A program made the translations under genes and the position numbers. A stretch of DNA of 64,000 nucleotides from Gari tellinella. Its lineage: Eukaryota > Mollusca > Bivalvia > Cardiida > Psammobiidae. Shown here in pieces: positions 1-9,999 of the stretch. The stretch is taken from contig OV277866.1 in NCBI GenBank assembly GCA_922989275.2, positions 49,405,246 through 49,469,245 of the forward strand, in the 5' to 3' direction. The notes beneath the pieces were generated by a model. The model searched no databases, was not told the DNA's origin, and saw only the letters and a list, made by a program, of their open reading frames with translations. The number at the start of each line of letters is the position of its first letter. Position 1 is the stretch's first letter.

Positions 1-169
1 GGCATTTGCAAGCAGTATATACCCAAATTAGCACCTAAAGAAGTTTCCAATCAGGGACTACACATTTTGCCATGTTGCCACATTTTATCATTAATATCCC
101 GATAAACATTTAGTCAGACTGCACTAGATTTAATTTGAAACTGCAACTGTTCCAATCGAAGGGTAAAAC

Positions 170-509
170 CAACGACGGCCCTCTGAACAACGATCCCCTC
201 CTTACATCAACACTTGCCGCTATTCCCCAACAAGACTATTATGTCTAACCTTTTCACGGCTGTAATATCGTCCGCATAAAATTGTCGTCTGCTGTTTTTC
301 ACAAAGTCACATATTGGTAATTTATACAGAAACAAACACATTGACCAGTGACAAACAGATCGATCCCAGATCAGACGCCGCATTACGCGGCGTCTGATCT
401 GGATTCAAGTTATTTGCAAATGAAAGCAAGTTTTCCTCCCTATAACAACCCTCTTCGAAAAACACACAATCTGTGTCTCCCATTAGGTTTTGTTGTAGAG
501 GGAGCACTG
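170..509 (+). mobile_element. Family C MITE, left end eroded
   Basis: The right end reads GTAGAGGGAGCACTG followed by TA (510-511). The left TIR is lost, but the CTCTGAACAACGATCCCCTC block typical of C follows from about 170. The alpha hairpin lies near 350-418 with a GACGCCGCATTACGCGGCGTC centre. The open frame on the minus strand here is incidental. Confidence 0.8.
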
Positions 510-718
510 TAATGAAAAGTGTTTGCACGACTGGGGGATGATTCAAGTTGCATATAAATCTCGCACAGCAACACGATATTTTACAGTAAACCACCGTTTT
601 TGCAGCGAGGGGGATGTAATTATTTCACATTAAACGCATTTATGCTAAATCAGTTATATCCACTGTAAACAATTTGTAGCCAAATAAGGCAACCCGGTTA
701 TAAAGAGGATCTTACATG

Positions 719-838
719 AGTGCTCATTAATTATCATTTTTAATAAACGAGTTGACTAAAACAATATGACGCGAGTCTTGGCGAGCGTTATATTTATTTT
801 AGTCAACGAGTTTATTAAGAATGGTAAATAATGAGCAC
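719..838. repeat. 120-bp foldback (imperfect inverted repeat)
   Basis: Arms GTGCTCATTAATTATCATT and its complement near 820-838, continuing inward through TAATAAAC and GTTGACTAAAA, enclose a GC-richer loop around 765-790. It matches no family ends seen elsewhere in the window. Probably a small hairpin-type transposon or a solo inverted repeat. Confidence 0.6.
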
Positions 839-1192
839 GAATGTTATATTCTATTTATCACATAAACATTTTAAACCCCTTTTAAGTCAACTTAATCCGT
901 AGTTTGTAGCCTCTCCGCCAAATGTAATTTCCGCCAAAACTTGACGTTGTTTACGGTAAGGTCATGACAAATGATGTCATTTGGCGTCCCGCGCCATGCA
1001 GCGCTTGTGGACGAACAGATAGGACCGGAGCCCAAAAATTGATATTTCTCTATCATTTATTGAATGGTTTTATTACACTGACAGAGCCGATTTTATGTGT
1101 TAAACATAAATAGCACATAATATAATTGTACTAAACGATGTCGGTTGCTTAAGTATATTGTATTACGTCTAGTTTATTAGCGTCTGCTCAGG
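839..1192. other. No recognisable feature
   Basis: About 350 bp with no family ends, hairpins or plausible coding frame that I can recognise. Confidence 0.5.
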
Positions 1193-1194
1193 TA

Positions 1195-1506
1195 CAGTAC
1201 TGAACCTTATTAAATTAAATTGATAATCGCAAGCGAATTGCCATCGAATTACCATCGAATCGGGCGCTTCAAAAAACAAATCCTACGTTTGAATACTTTA
1301 ACGCGAATTTTCAGAAGCGGTTGTGACAAAAATGGAATCGAAAAAAATAACGAAGGCATATTTGCGAACATTTGTGAGATACACCACTCAAGAAAACTTA
1401 TCCGAGTGTAGATTAGTATTTTGCAATCGCAAGCGAATCGCCATCGAATTGCAAGCGAATTGCAAGCGAATCGCAAAAATTGTTAATTTAATAAGATTCA
1501 GTACTG
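1195..1506 (+). mobile_element. Family D MITE, copy 1
   Basis: Complete element with TA on both sides (1193-1194, 1507-1508). TIRs begin CAGTACTGAA and continue CTTATTAAATTAA. Subterminal regions carry short tandem units of the kind CGAATTGCAAG and CGAATTGCCAT. A second copy lies at 51,700-52,007 in opposite orientation. No transposase. TA target and CAGT ends suggest Tc1/mariner-type mobilisation (inference). Confidence 0.88.
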
Positions 1507-1544
1507 TACCAACCTATTTGAAAAGACAATACAAACACGTTTAA

Positions 1545-1780
1545 CCCATTACCCCATAGACTGTTTCTAGGTTTGAAACAAGTTACTACTTAAATCAGAT
1601 TAAAATTAAAGCAGAATGCGCCTTAAGGTGCATTCTGCTTTATTTTCAGCCTGCTCTAAGCTGCTAGAATAAAAATAAATATTGCTTATATAATTAATAG
1701 TGACTGTATAAATTGGAATTATTCTCTTGAGTGGAAGAATAAATTCATGGCACAAAAATGCGTATTTATGGAGTAATGGA
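1545..1780 (+). mobile_element. Family F MITE (TTAA, beta hairpin)
   Basis: Flanked by TTAA (1541-1544, 1781-1784). Ends read CCCATTACCCCATAG and its complement TATGGAGTAATGG. The beta hairpin around 1600-1660 centres on AATGCGCCTTAAGGTGCATT, with one G-T style mismatch in the tip. TTAA target and CCC ends point to piggyBac-type mobilisation (inference). Confidence 0.88.
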
Positions 1781-2032
1781 TTAAGGAAAAAAATATCCTT
1801 TCCGAGTTTCATCGATCTATCTCCAGCCACGTGCTTGTCATCACATACTTGTACATGTTTCCTATTGGGTCATATATCTGGTTATTGTAAATAGTCACAC
1901 ATGTTTCCATGTGACATTACAGAGAAATATTGATGGCTTTACATACTAATGTGACAGAGTAGTGACAATGATGTTAACATATATCGGTCACGTGTTGCTT
2001 TCATGTTGGCTGATGTTACATGTATATGAATA

Positions 2033-2470
2033 TAGTGGAGAATTCTTTTTCTCCTAATAAACGCGTTTACACTAAAACTATTACAGCGCTCCCTCTCTAC
2101 AGCTACACCAAATTGGAGACAAAAAGTGTGTACGTTGTTCGGAGGAAGTCGTTATAGGTAGGAAAATAGGCTTACATTTGCAAACAGCTTGAATCCAGAT
2201 CACACGACGCGGCGTCTGATCTGAATTCAAGCTGTTTGTAACTCGTCTTTATGCCCATTATGTAACTTTGAGGAAAAACATTAGACGACATCTTTGAGCA
2301 GACGATATTGCAGCAATAAAAGAGTTAGAAATAATTGTTCTGTTTAGGGAACTGCGGCAAGGGTCGTTGAAAGAAGTGAGTCGTTGTTGGATGGGCCATT
2401 GTAGAAAGAAAATAAGAAATATCCATTGCAAAAAATTGGAAATTGAATAGAATAAACGCGTTTATTGGAA
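2033..2470 (+). mobile_element. Old family A copy interrupted by C
   Basis: ATAGTGGAGAATTC and AATAAACGCGTTTACACTAA form the short-arm end of an A element, cut at 2082 by the C element at 2084. Sequence after the C element is too decayed to define the A right end confidently; AATAAACGCGTTTATTGG near 2450-2470 is another A-like arm. Confidence 0.5.
2084..2410 (-). mobile_element. Family C MITE nested in A
   Basis: Left TIR CAGCGCTCCCTCTCTACAGC preceded by TA (2082-2083) within an A arm. Alpha hairpin at about 2186-2236 has lost part of the left stem (CACACGACGCGGCGTC). The right end is decayed (GGGCCATTGTAGAAAG) without a clean CACTGTA. Confidence 0.75.
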
Positions 2471-2683
2471 AAGAACATCATGATTTTAGCGTAAACGCGT
2501 TTATTTCGGAATTAATTACCTCTTCTTCATTGTATAGGTTCATGTACACAGGAACTGAAATGTACTGCGTTTAGAATCATTCCACCATTTGTAAACGACT
2601 TCAATTCGTATTTACTGGTTCATGATAACACATTATTTAAGGCAACATATTGTAGTGTATGCACATGCTCACAGAATGCAGAT

Positions 2684-2952
2684 AACCCATATACTTTTTC
2701 ACTGCCAACGTCGCCAAAATGCGACTTTGCAAACGGTTTGGATCCTGATCAGACGCCGCGTTACGCGGCGTCTGATCAGGGTCCAAACTGTTTGACACTC
2801 GTATCGGCATTTCTGGAGTGAAAACAGCCCTAAATCTGGCTTTAAAAATATTGAAGACGACACTAATATAAAAAAAGACGACACTACCAATGCAGACGAT
2901 ATTTTGTCGGTAAGAGGGTTAAAGCAGACGATAAAACTTGGCAGCGAAAGAG
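2684..2952. mobile_element. Family B' MITE
   Basis: The left end contains TTTTTCACTGCCAA and the right end GGCAGCGAAAGAG followed by TTAA (2953-2956). Hairpin 2732-2795: GGATCCTGATCAGACGCCG / CGGCGTCTGATCAGGGTCC. A subterminal internal GTAAGAGGGTTAA (2911-2923) is part of the B' right arm, also seen at 13,040-13,054. Confidence 0.8.
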
Positions 2953-2969
2953 TTAAGCCAAGTGTATAA

Positions 2970-3085
2970 TAAAGTAGACACTAAAAAACCTAGTGTCTAC
3001 TAAAGTAGACATTAGCAAATACTGTAGACAATGATGAGACGCCACGTGACGCGACGTCTCATGAGGGTCTACAGTGTTTGCTATT
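2970..3085. repeat. Two small hairpins, second is alpha-type (E-like)
   Basis: AAGTAGACACT and AGTGTCTACT form a short hairpin near 2974-3005. Next, AGCAAATACTGTAGACAATG to GGGTCTACAGTGTTTGCT (about 3013-3083) is an alpha-architecture hairpin with GAGACGCC/GACGTCTC. No clear terminal repeats. Confidence 0.55.
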
Positions 3086-3092
3086 TCATAAG

Positions 3093-3338
3093 CAGAGGAT
3101 AATCCGTTATTCTTTCCCAATAAACGCGTTTACGCTAAAACTATTATTTGCAGTGCAGCCAGTTTGGAGCCAGATCAGACGCCGGGTAACCCGGCGTCTG
3201 ATCAGGCTCCAAACTGTTTGCCACCAAAATAAACAAGAATTATCAGAATTGTACAAAGGTTGTTCTTTTCTATGTTTTAGTGCTTTGCGTTTGCGTACGT
3301 TTGCGTTTAAACGGGAAAGAATAACAGATTCTCCACTG
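3093..3338 (+). mobile_element. Family A MITE
   Basis: Left end CAGAGGATAATCCGTTATTC, right end CTCCACTG then TA (3339-3340). Hairpin at about 3160-3222 is GAGCCAGATCAGACGCCGGG / CCCGGCGTCTGATCAGGCTC with the A-versus-A mismatch typical of this family. Both strands carry spurious open frames. Confidence 0.93.
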
Positions 3339-3435
3339 TATATGGACAAACACTCATATGTCTACAAATAACATGTGTAATGCAATCGTTTTAGAAGCAC
3401 AGAGCGAGAGACCATTGCAGTATACTTAAGAAATT

Positions 3436-3580
3436 AACTGACTTTGTTCGGCGTGTAAGCGAAATAAACGACAGAAAATGATCAGCAAATTCAATCTATT
3501 TGATCGCGCTAGCGATTCATTGTAAATGTGCCGATCATTTTCTGTCGTTTATTTCGCTTAAACGCCGAAAAATTTCAGTT
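3436..3580. mobile_element. 145-bp foldback element
   Basis: Two ~45-bp arms: AACTGAC...TTCGGCGTGTAAGCGAAATA (3436-3485) and the complement ending CGCCGAAAAATTTCAGTT (3533-3580), around a 47-nt loop containing GATCGCGCTAGCGATT. Single copy in this window; no family link found. Confidence 0.7.
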
Positions 3581-4483
3581 CATTTATTATATTTATATTA
3601 TATTTTCTGTAATTTCCCATATCAAATGAACATTTTATAAGTATGCATGTATATGTAATCCATATTAGAGGTTGTTAACACGAATAATGTGTACCCTGAA
3701 AAGAACAGCCATTACGACACTACTGAAGCATCGCAACAAAAGGATTCGCGGAGAGCGGAGAGCAGACACATAAGTCCCGCCACAAGTCCCGCCCCTAGAG
3801 AAATTGCATTTATACAAATTAAACGTCATTTGGTTAAATGGAATTGAATAGGGCGAGTATAAATATAGGCATAAATTGGCTAACGCAACCAAAACTTTTG
3901 TGATACGATGCAATTTGCGAAAGATAATTGGACGACTCTCTTGGTATATAACTGAATATTAAAGATAGTGCATTAGGAAATACGTTGTTCTTTCCAACAA
4001 ACTTTTGAAAACTACAAGCAAACAACTCATTTGAAACAGAGGAGACTATTTCAGCAAACGAGTTAATCATTTTATCTGAATTATAAAACAACAAAACTGA
4101 CAAAGTATTTATTCAATTGATTCGACTCACTGAGAGGCTTACAAACCACGAAGCAAGTCATTAACTAAACATGACATTCGATATAGTATTGCATTATTTT
4201 ATGCCTTTCTGTTAGTAGTATAAATACTATAATATTTATTCAATTGTTGTTTCATGGAAATGTTAACAAATCGTTAAGTAGGTCATCAACTGCATTTATC
4301 GCCCGATAAAATCTAGCGATGAGTTATGTAAACATGAGTAATAAGGGTAATTAAGCCGAACAGGAAACAGATAAGCAAATCCATGCACTTGATCAACAAT
4401 GACGGTACTTCGGCATACAGATGACAGACGATTGGAATGCTCCACTACATGTTAGGCAGCAACAAATCAATAAAAGTTAACCT
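3581..4483. other. 900 bp without recognisable feature
   Basis: Two short minus-strand open frames (within 3665-4103) have no recognisable domain. I see no transposon ends or hairpins. Could be unique intergenic DNA or old decayed repeats. Confidence 0.4.
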
Positions 4484-4487
4484 TTAA

Positions 4488-4709
4488 CACATTCAACCAT
4501 AGCCACGAGTATACTCGTCATTTACAAACAGTGTCCCATACAAACAGTGTAGACCCTGATCAGAGGACTCCTTATGGAGCCCTATGATCAGGGTCTACAA
4601 TGTTTGTCATTTTGAAAAATATTATTAAAACAACCCTAAATAGTCCAAAATTGGACTAGACTTATTTTAAAATTGGAACCGTCCATTAAAAGTTTAAGGG
4701 CTGAATGAA
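4488..4709 (+). mobile_element. Family E MITE (TTAA, alpha-type hairpin)
   Basis: TTAA at 4484-4487 and 4710-4713; ends CACATTCAACC and GGCTGAATGAA. Hairpin 4540-4610: GTAGACCCTGATCAGAGG ... CTATGATCAGGGTCTACA, a variant of alpha with CTCC/GGAG at the tip. Right arm has CCCTAAATAGTCCAAAATTG, also found at about 52,078-52,100. Confidence 0.75.
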
Positions 4710-4762
4710 TTAACACACTATGTAACAATTTACGTTCAATTACTAAACAGAAAAAATGTTGA

Positions 4763-5213
4763 AAACCATTACCCAATAGTCTATTTTAGTTTTGAAGATA
4801 GATTATATATAAAGCAGGTTGAAAGTAAAGCAGAATGAACCTTAAGGCTGGAAGGGTATAGACAAATATTTCTGACGGTACATACAATGTATTCATGACT
4901 GTATAGAGTGGAACTATTTTCTTCAGTGGAGGAATAATTTCAAGGCGTATCAGTGGAGAATCTGTTATTCTTTCCCAATAAACGCGTTTACGCTAAAACT
5001 ATTATTTGCAGTGCAAGCAGTTTGGAGCAAGATCAGACGCCGGGTAACCCGGCGTCTGATCAGGCTCCAAACTGTTTGCCACCAAGATAAACATGAAATA
5101 TCAGTATTGTCCAAAAGTTGTTCTTTTCTACGTTTTAGCGCTTTGCGTTTGCGTACGTTTGCGTTTAAACAGGAAAGAATAACAGATTCTCCACTGTATA
5201 CATGGGACAATGG
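4763..5213 (+). mobile_element. Family F copy split by an A insertion
   Basis: Starts AACCATTACCCAATAG and resumes after the A element as ATACATGGGACAATGG then TTAA (5214-5217). The beta hairpin has lost its right half: GAATGAACCTTAAGGCTG runs directly into the right arm. The same kind of deletion is seen in the F copy at 5265. Confidence 0.75.
4951..5196 (+). mobile_element. Family A MITE nested in F
   Basis: CAGTGGAGAATCTGTTATTC to CTCCACTG, right TA at 5197-5198. Young-type copy with intact long arm. Hairpin left base reads GAGCAAGATCAG, a copy-specific change. Confidence 0.94.
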
Positions 5214-5264
5214 TTAATACATATTGATGCCTAGTAATGTGCATGAACAGAACATAGTGTTGTA

Positions 5265-5449
5265 ACAATTACCACATAGTCTATTATTTAAAGCAGATTG
5301 AAAGTAAAGCAGCCTTAAGAGCATTAAGGCTGCAAGGGTAGAGAACAATATTTCTGACGGTACATATTCATGACTGTATAGGTTGGAACTTTTGTCTTCA
5401 GTGGAGGAATAATTTGAAGGTGTATAAAGGCGTATACATGGGGTAATGG
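5265..5449 (+). mobile_element. Family F copy with truncated beta hairpin
   Basis: ATTACCACATAGTC to ATACATGGGGTAATGG, ending TCAA where TTAA is expected. The hairpin is reduced to GCAGCCTTAAGAGCATTAAG plus GCTGCAAGGGTAGAGAAC, similar to the copy at 4763, so the two F copies are probably a local duplication or one deleted subfamily. Confidence 0.7.
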
Positions 5450-5455
5450 TCAATA

Positions 5456-5701
5456 CAGTGGAAAATCTGTTATTCTTTCCCAACAAACGCGTTTACGCTA
5501 AAACTATTATTTGCAGTGCAAACAGTTTGGAGCCAGATCAGACGCCTGGTAACACGGTGTCTGATCAGGCTCCAAACTGTTTACCACCAAGATAAACATG
5601 AACTATCAGAATTGTCCAAAAGTTGTTCTTTTCTACGTTTTAGTGCTTTGCGTTTGCGTACGTTTGCGTTTAAACGGGAAAGAATAACAGATTCTCCACT
5701 G
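5456..5701 (+). mobile_element. Family A MITE abutting F
   Basis: TA at 5454-5455 and 5702-5703. Full length (246 bp). Hairpin tip altered to GACGCCTGGTAACACGGTGTC, so the tip pairing is weakened. Confidence 0.93.
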
Positions 5702-6306
5702 TAACGGTAAAAAGACTCATACTTTACCGTTTAACACCTATACGAAACTCAAACGCAAATAAATTAAATGGAGTAAATGACAGATTTCTGTAATTTCATT
5801 TTTCTATCTAGGTAGCAAAACGTTTGGAGCCTGATCAGACGCCGGGTAACCCCTAGTCTGATTTGGCTCCAATCCGTTTGCAATGGTCGTTATAGTTTTT
5901 AAAGCCGCATTGTGTTTTTGGGAAACCTGCATAAAACGGTTGCTTGGGATCCCATTAGAACTACATGGGACGTGATTCTTTCATAAAAAGCGGCTTTGTC
6001 TAAGAAATTCGCTTTTAAATTTTTATTTATAATTTTTTGGTGCTAGCACAATTTAAAGAGCCTCCTTGTGAATGGAAAGAAGGACAACTCTGTAAATACA
6101 GGGCTCCAGATAACGGAAGTATTTCTATTACTAAACTCTTTATTTCTGCTTTTAAACCCAAAGGTGTCATACTCATTAGAATCGTCTCGAAGAGACGGTT
6201 TAATCAGTAGTAACACCGTAGCATTCGGTGCTGAAATGAGTGAGAACATGTTGGAATTGTTCAGTTTATTCCTCTTATCTGGAGCCGGCTGAAATGAAGA
6301 ATTTAA

Positions 6307-6490
6307 CCCTTATTCTGCTGCTAAGACGTCTGCTTTGACATTGTCGTGTGCAATATTTGTTTAGTTTAGATGTATGCATATTTTTGATTAAACAAACCTT
6401 AAGACGAGTGTCAAACAGTTTGGATCCAGATGAGACGCCGCGTTACGCGGTGTCTGTTTTAGAGTCAAACAGTTGCGACCAGTAGGCACA
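6307..6490. mobile_element. B-like MITE inside the pearl-like element
   Basis: TTAA at 6303-6306 followed by CCCTTATTCTGCTGC; the other end reads TGGTCGCAA-complement then GGATTAAAC near 6490. Contains GTCTGCTTTGACATTGTCGT and an alpha hairpin (6418-6473) with GACGCCGCGTTACGCGGTGTC. The equivalent insertion is present at 48,573-48,686 in the other pearl-like copy, so it predates their separation. Confidence 0.65.
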
Positions 6491-6569
6491 GGATTAAACT
6501 ATGAGATAAGGTCACCACGTGTAAATATTTAATCACGGTGGTAAGCGTGTACAATCCAATACGGGGGAT

Positions 6570-6900
6570 CTTGCTGAAAATGACTGTTTCAGCCTTGTCT
6601 TCTCTCTAACTAAACCACCTATTTTTGGATCTTCACCAAACTTGCTATAAATGTTTATTAGTAGAGAATCTAGCTCATTTTTGATAACTATCAAAGTCGC
6701 ATGAGGCATGCCTGAGTTATTGTCCTTGAATAATTAAAAAAATGACTGTTTCAGCCTTTTCTGCTCTCTAACACGAACACTTTTTATTGGATCTTCACCA
6801 AACTTGCTGGCATTGTGTATTTGTTTTAAATATAGATCAAGACAAAAATCGAATACAGCTGACTGAAAATCCTTCAAGAGGTAAAGGAGGTATGGAGTAG
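6570..6900 (-). repeat. Two 160-bp tandem units, reverse orientation
   Basis: The signature GGATCTTCACCAAACTTGCT occurs near 6632 and 6788, about 156 bp apart, each preceded by CTGTTTCAGCC and CTCTAAC. These units face the longer array at 7040-8640, giving a head-to-head layout. Confidence 0.85.
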
Positions 6901-7039
6901 TCATTTATTACTTTACTTATTACCAACACGACCAAGATGAAGCACATGCAACTATTGACCAAATAGTTGGCTTAAATAGAATAAAAACAGTTCCTATTAC
7001 AGATATGACAGGGCTAAAATAAGTATGAAATAGCAAATT

Positions 7040-8640
7040 TTTAATAATTGAAGAACCGTAACTCCAACATGCCTTCGGCGATTTGGGTATTCATGGAACT
7101 GGACTAAGTTTTTATCCAATATTATTTTCAGCAAATTTGAAGATCCAATTAAAACCGTTTGAGTCAGAAAGCTGACAAGCCTGAAGTATGCAATCTATAA
7201 TCATTCAAGGGCAATAACTTCAACATGCCTTGTGCGATTTTGGTAGTTAAGATTATAAACTTGATTTTATATTAATAAACATTTTCAACAAGTTTGGTGA
7301 AAATCACAAAAAAGTTATTTGTGTTAGAGAGCAAAAAATGGTGAAACAGGTATTTTTAAATACATAAAGGACAATAACTCTGACATGCCTTATGCGATTT
7401 AAGTAATAATCAAACCGAACCTAGATTTTGTATAAATAAAGAATTTCAGGAAGGTTTTGTTAAGATCCGAAAAGAAATGTTTGTGATAGAGAGCAAAAAA
7501 TGCTGAAACATTAATTTCTAATAACTAAAGGGCAAAAAACTCATGCCTTATGCGATATAAGTACTATTCGAACTGGAGATATATTTTATATTTATAAACA
7601 TGTTCAGCAAGTTTGGTGAATATCCGATAAAAACTGTATGTGTTAGAGTGCAAAAAAACCCTGAAACAGTCATATTTTAATAATTAAAGGACAATAACTC
7701 ATATATACATTATGCGATTTTAGTAATATTCAAACTTAACCTTGATTTTATATTAATAAACATTTTCAGCAAATTGGGTGAAAATCGATAAAAAAAGCAT
7801 TTGTGTTAGAGAGAAAAAAATGGTGAAACAGTCCTTTTTAATACATTAAGGGCAATAACTCAGATAATCATTATGGGATTTTAGTAATAATCAAACTGGA
7901 CCTAGATTTTATATAAATAAAGAATTTCAGCAAGTTTGTAGAAGATCCGATGAAAACTCTTTGTGTTAGAGAGCAAAACATGCTGAAACAGTCATTTCTA
8001 ATAATTCAAGAGCAATTACTCCGACATTCCTTATGCGATTTTAACTAGTATTCAAATTTAACCATGATATAATATCAATGAAAATTTTCAGCAAGTTTGG
8101 TGAAAATTCAATAAAAAGAATTTGTGTTAGAGATAAAAACTGGCTGAAAACAGTAATTTTAATACATAAAGGGCAAAAACTTAGATATGCCTCATACAAT
8201 TTTAGTAGTTATCAAACTAAACCTAGATTTTATACTAATGAACATTTTCAGCAAGTTTGGTGAAGATCCAATAAAAGTATTTGTGAAAGAGAGCAATAAT
8301 TGCTGAATCACTCATTTTTAATACAAAAATGGCAAAAACGCAAACATGCCACGTGCGATTTTAGTAGTAATCAAACTGGACCAAGATTTTATAATAATAA
8401 ACAATTTCAGTAAGTTTGGTGAAGATCAACTAAAAAATGCTTGTTTTAGAGAGCAAAAATTGCTGAAACAGTCAACTTTTAATACATAAAGGGCAAAAAG
8501 TCTTACATGCCTTATTCGATTTAAGTAGAAATTTAACTGTACCTAGATTTTATATAAAAGAACATTTAATGCAAGTTTGGTGAAAATCCGATAAAAACTC
8601 TTTGTGTTAGAGAGCAAAATGCGCTGAAACACCGTTGTGA
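7040..8640 (+). repeat. Ten 160-bp tandem units (BIV160/pearl-like)
   Basis: The signature TTTCAGCAAGTTTGGTGAAG or close variants recurs near 7127, 7289, 7445, 7603, 7765, 7925, 8085, 8247, 8405 and 8567, a period of about 160 bp. Each unit also carries AAGGGCAATAACTC, CTTATGCGATTTTAGTA and GTGTTAGAGAGCAAAA. The copy at 47.4-48.06 kb has only four units. Resemblance to BIV160 satellite and pearl core repeats is from memory and needs alignment. Confidence 0.88.
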
Positions 8641-8959
8641 CGAAATGTGACTCATTTTATAGCAATCGTTCGCACCCGGTGATATTGAACCCAGCTGTTC
8701 CACGTGTCACTAATCCGTGTGGTAATATTTATGTCAGACGATCTACTTTCGGTTTGTCATGGTTTTAAATCGCTTTTTTGGTGATTTAGGCCTGTCTTCA
8801 ACATTTCATAGATCAGTTTGGCCCATTAGAATGTTCAAGCATTATTATTAACCGTTATTGTATTTCGCACATTAAAAAAAGGTCTGAAAACACAATGGGA
8901 CTTTAAGCGAAAACGCATTTATTGGGAAAGAATAACGTTTTCTCCACTGTACGTAGAGC

Positions 8960-9045
8960 AAACTTGTTCTTTACTTAGTGTATATCATGATCAGAGGGCT
9001 CCTAACGGACCAATATGATCAAGTTCGGCACTAGTTGCAATTTTG
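8960..9045. repeat. Alpha/E-type hairpin relic
   Basis: ATCATGATCAGAGGGCTCC, a short loop and GGACCAATATGATCAAGTTC form a decayed hairpin close to the E-type GATCAGAGGGCTCC/GGAGCCCTCTGATC. No ends found. Confidence 0.5.
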
Positions 9046-9406
9046 TAATGTATTGGTGAAACAAGGGACTCAACATTTGGGCACGACTTAAAAATGAAAT
9101 TGGAATTGTCCTTTGAATGTTTCAGGAGGAACTGAGCAAATACCATTTCTCATCTGGAATTGTGTTTTACTGGACACTGCTGATCATTAGCCATATTACT
9201 GCAGAAATAATAGACACGTGGGCACGTGCATGTTCTATTTTAGGCTCATCTGGCAGCTAGAGTGTCTAGACGGGCTAATGCACTCACCATCAATCTTTAT
9301 AACTAGAATAATTGCTTTTGTATTAGAAAAACCCAAGGAGTAATTTTAGAATATAATTTGTTAATAAACAATTACCAAGCTGCAGGTTTGTGATGATTAT
9401 TGCAAC
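9046..9406. other. No recognisable feature
   Basis: 360 bp of AT-rich sequence without family ends or coding potential that I can see. Confidence 0.4.
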
Positions 9407-9408
9407 TA

Positions 9409-9530
9409 CAGTGTTCCCTCCCTACAAAGACCCTCTAAACAACGACTCTCACCTTACAACAACGATTGCCGCTGTTCCCAAAACAAGACAATTATGTCAA
9501 ACTATTTTACTACTTCAATATATTCAAGCC
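9409..9530 (+). mobile_element. Family C left-end fragment
   Basis: CAGTGTTCCCTCCCTACAAA after TA (9407-9408), then CGATTGCCGCTGTTCCC and ACAAGACAATTATGTC. Truncated near 9530; the hairpin and right end are absent. Confidence 0.8.
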
Positions 9531-9657
9531 AGGGTTACATGTACTCTAACTCTGATAAGGATCGAATATGTTTGAAAATTGTGCTGACGTTTCTGCAGTC
9601 AAATGAACTAAAACTCGTCAATATTAACTTGCAAATAATATGCTCGAGTCGACGATA

Positions 9658-9907
9658 CAGAGGAGAAGACGTTTTTCTTCCCCAATAAACTTGTTTGCAA
9701 TTAAACTGTTATTTCTATTGCAAACAGTTTGGAGCCAGATCAGACACGGGTTACCCGGCGTCTGATCAGGCTCAAAACTATTTGCCACTCAGATTAAAAT
9801 ACATCGTGAGAAATTTAAAAAAAAATGTAATTTTTCTACATTATAGTGCAAGAGTTTTGAGTTTCATAATCGTTTGAACGGGACAGAAAAACACATTCTC
9901 CACTTTG
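9658..9907 (+). mobile_element. Family A MITE, older copy
   Basis: TA at 9656-9657 and 9908-9909. End CAGAGGAGAAGACG; right end CTCCACTTTG has an extra T. Hairpin tip shortened to GACACGGGTTACCCGGCGTC, so the left stem has lost bases. Confidence 0.88.
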
Positions 9908-9999
9908 TAATAACACGGTTTAAATTACAGACTGAATGTTTTTGTAAATATTAATATGCAATATGTATTGGAATGCTGATAGAGGTCATTTTCTCATTA

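Larger units (their letters stand above)
5901..8902 (+). mobile_element. Pearl/HINE-like element, copy 1 (3.0 kb)
   Basis: Left flank 5901-6570, central tandem array, right flank 8640-8902. The ends are inverted relatives: GCATTGTGTTTTTGGG at the left and GAAAACACAATGGGAC at the right. Insertion lies between T residues of an A copy (GTTTTT | TTAAGCG), without visible target duplication, as known for Helentron-type HINE elements; this classification is inference. A second, inverted copy is at 47,105-49,092, with homology across both flanks. No Rep/helicase coding, so non-autonomous. The 74-aa frame at 6068-6292 is mirrored by a frame in the other copy but is short and broken there, so I do not call it a gene. 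Confidence 0.82.
5703..8951 (-). mobile_element. Old A copy split by the pearl-like element
   Basis: Left part 5703-5900: decayed end, AAACTCAAACGCAAAT arm and hairpin GAGCCTGATCAGACGCCGGG ... TTTGGCTCC, ending TTTGCAATGG plus GTTTTT. Right part 8903-8951: TAAGCGAAAACGCATTTATT, GGGAAAGAATAACG and CTCCACTG then TA. Joined across the insert, the parts fit a single A element, which fixes the boundaries of the inserted element. Confidence 0.85.

Noticed and set aside
6068..6292. 74-aa frame in the pearl-like element, with a counterpart near 48,735-48,926
   Set aside because: Lengths and frames differ between copies, and pearl/HINE elements are non-coding; similarity is explained by DNA homology.
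7040..8640. CRISPR-like or satellite array
   Set aside because: Units of 160 bp repeat over their whole length with drift, are bounded by element flanks, and have no spacer pattern.
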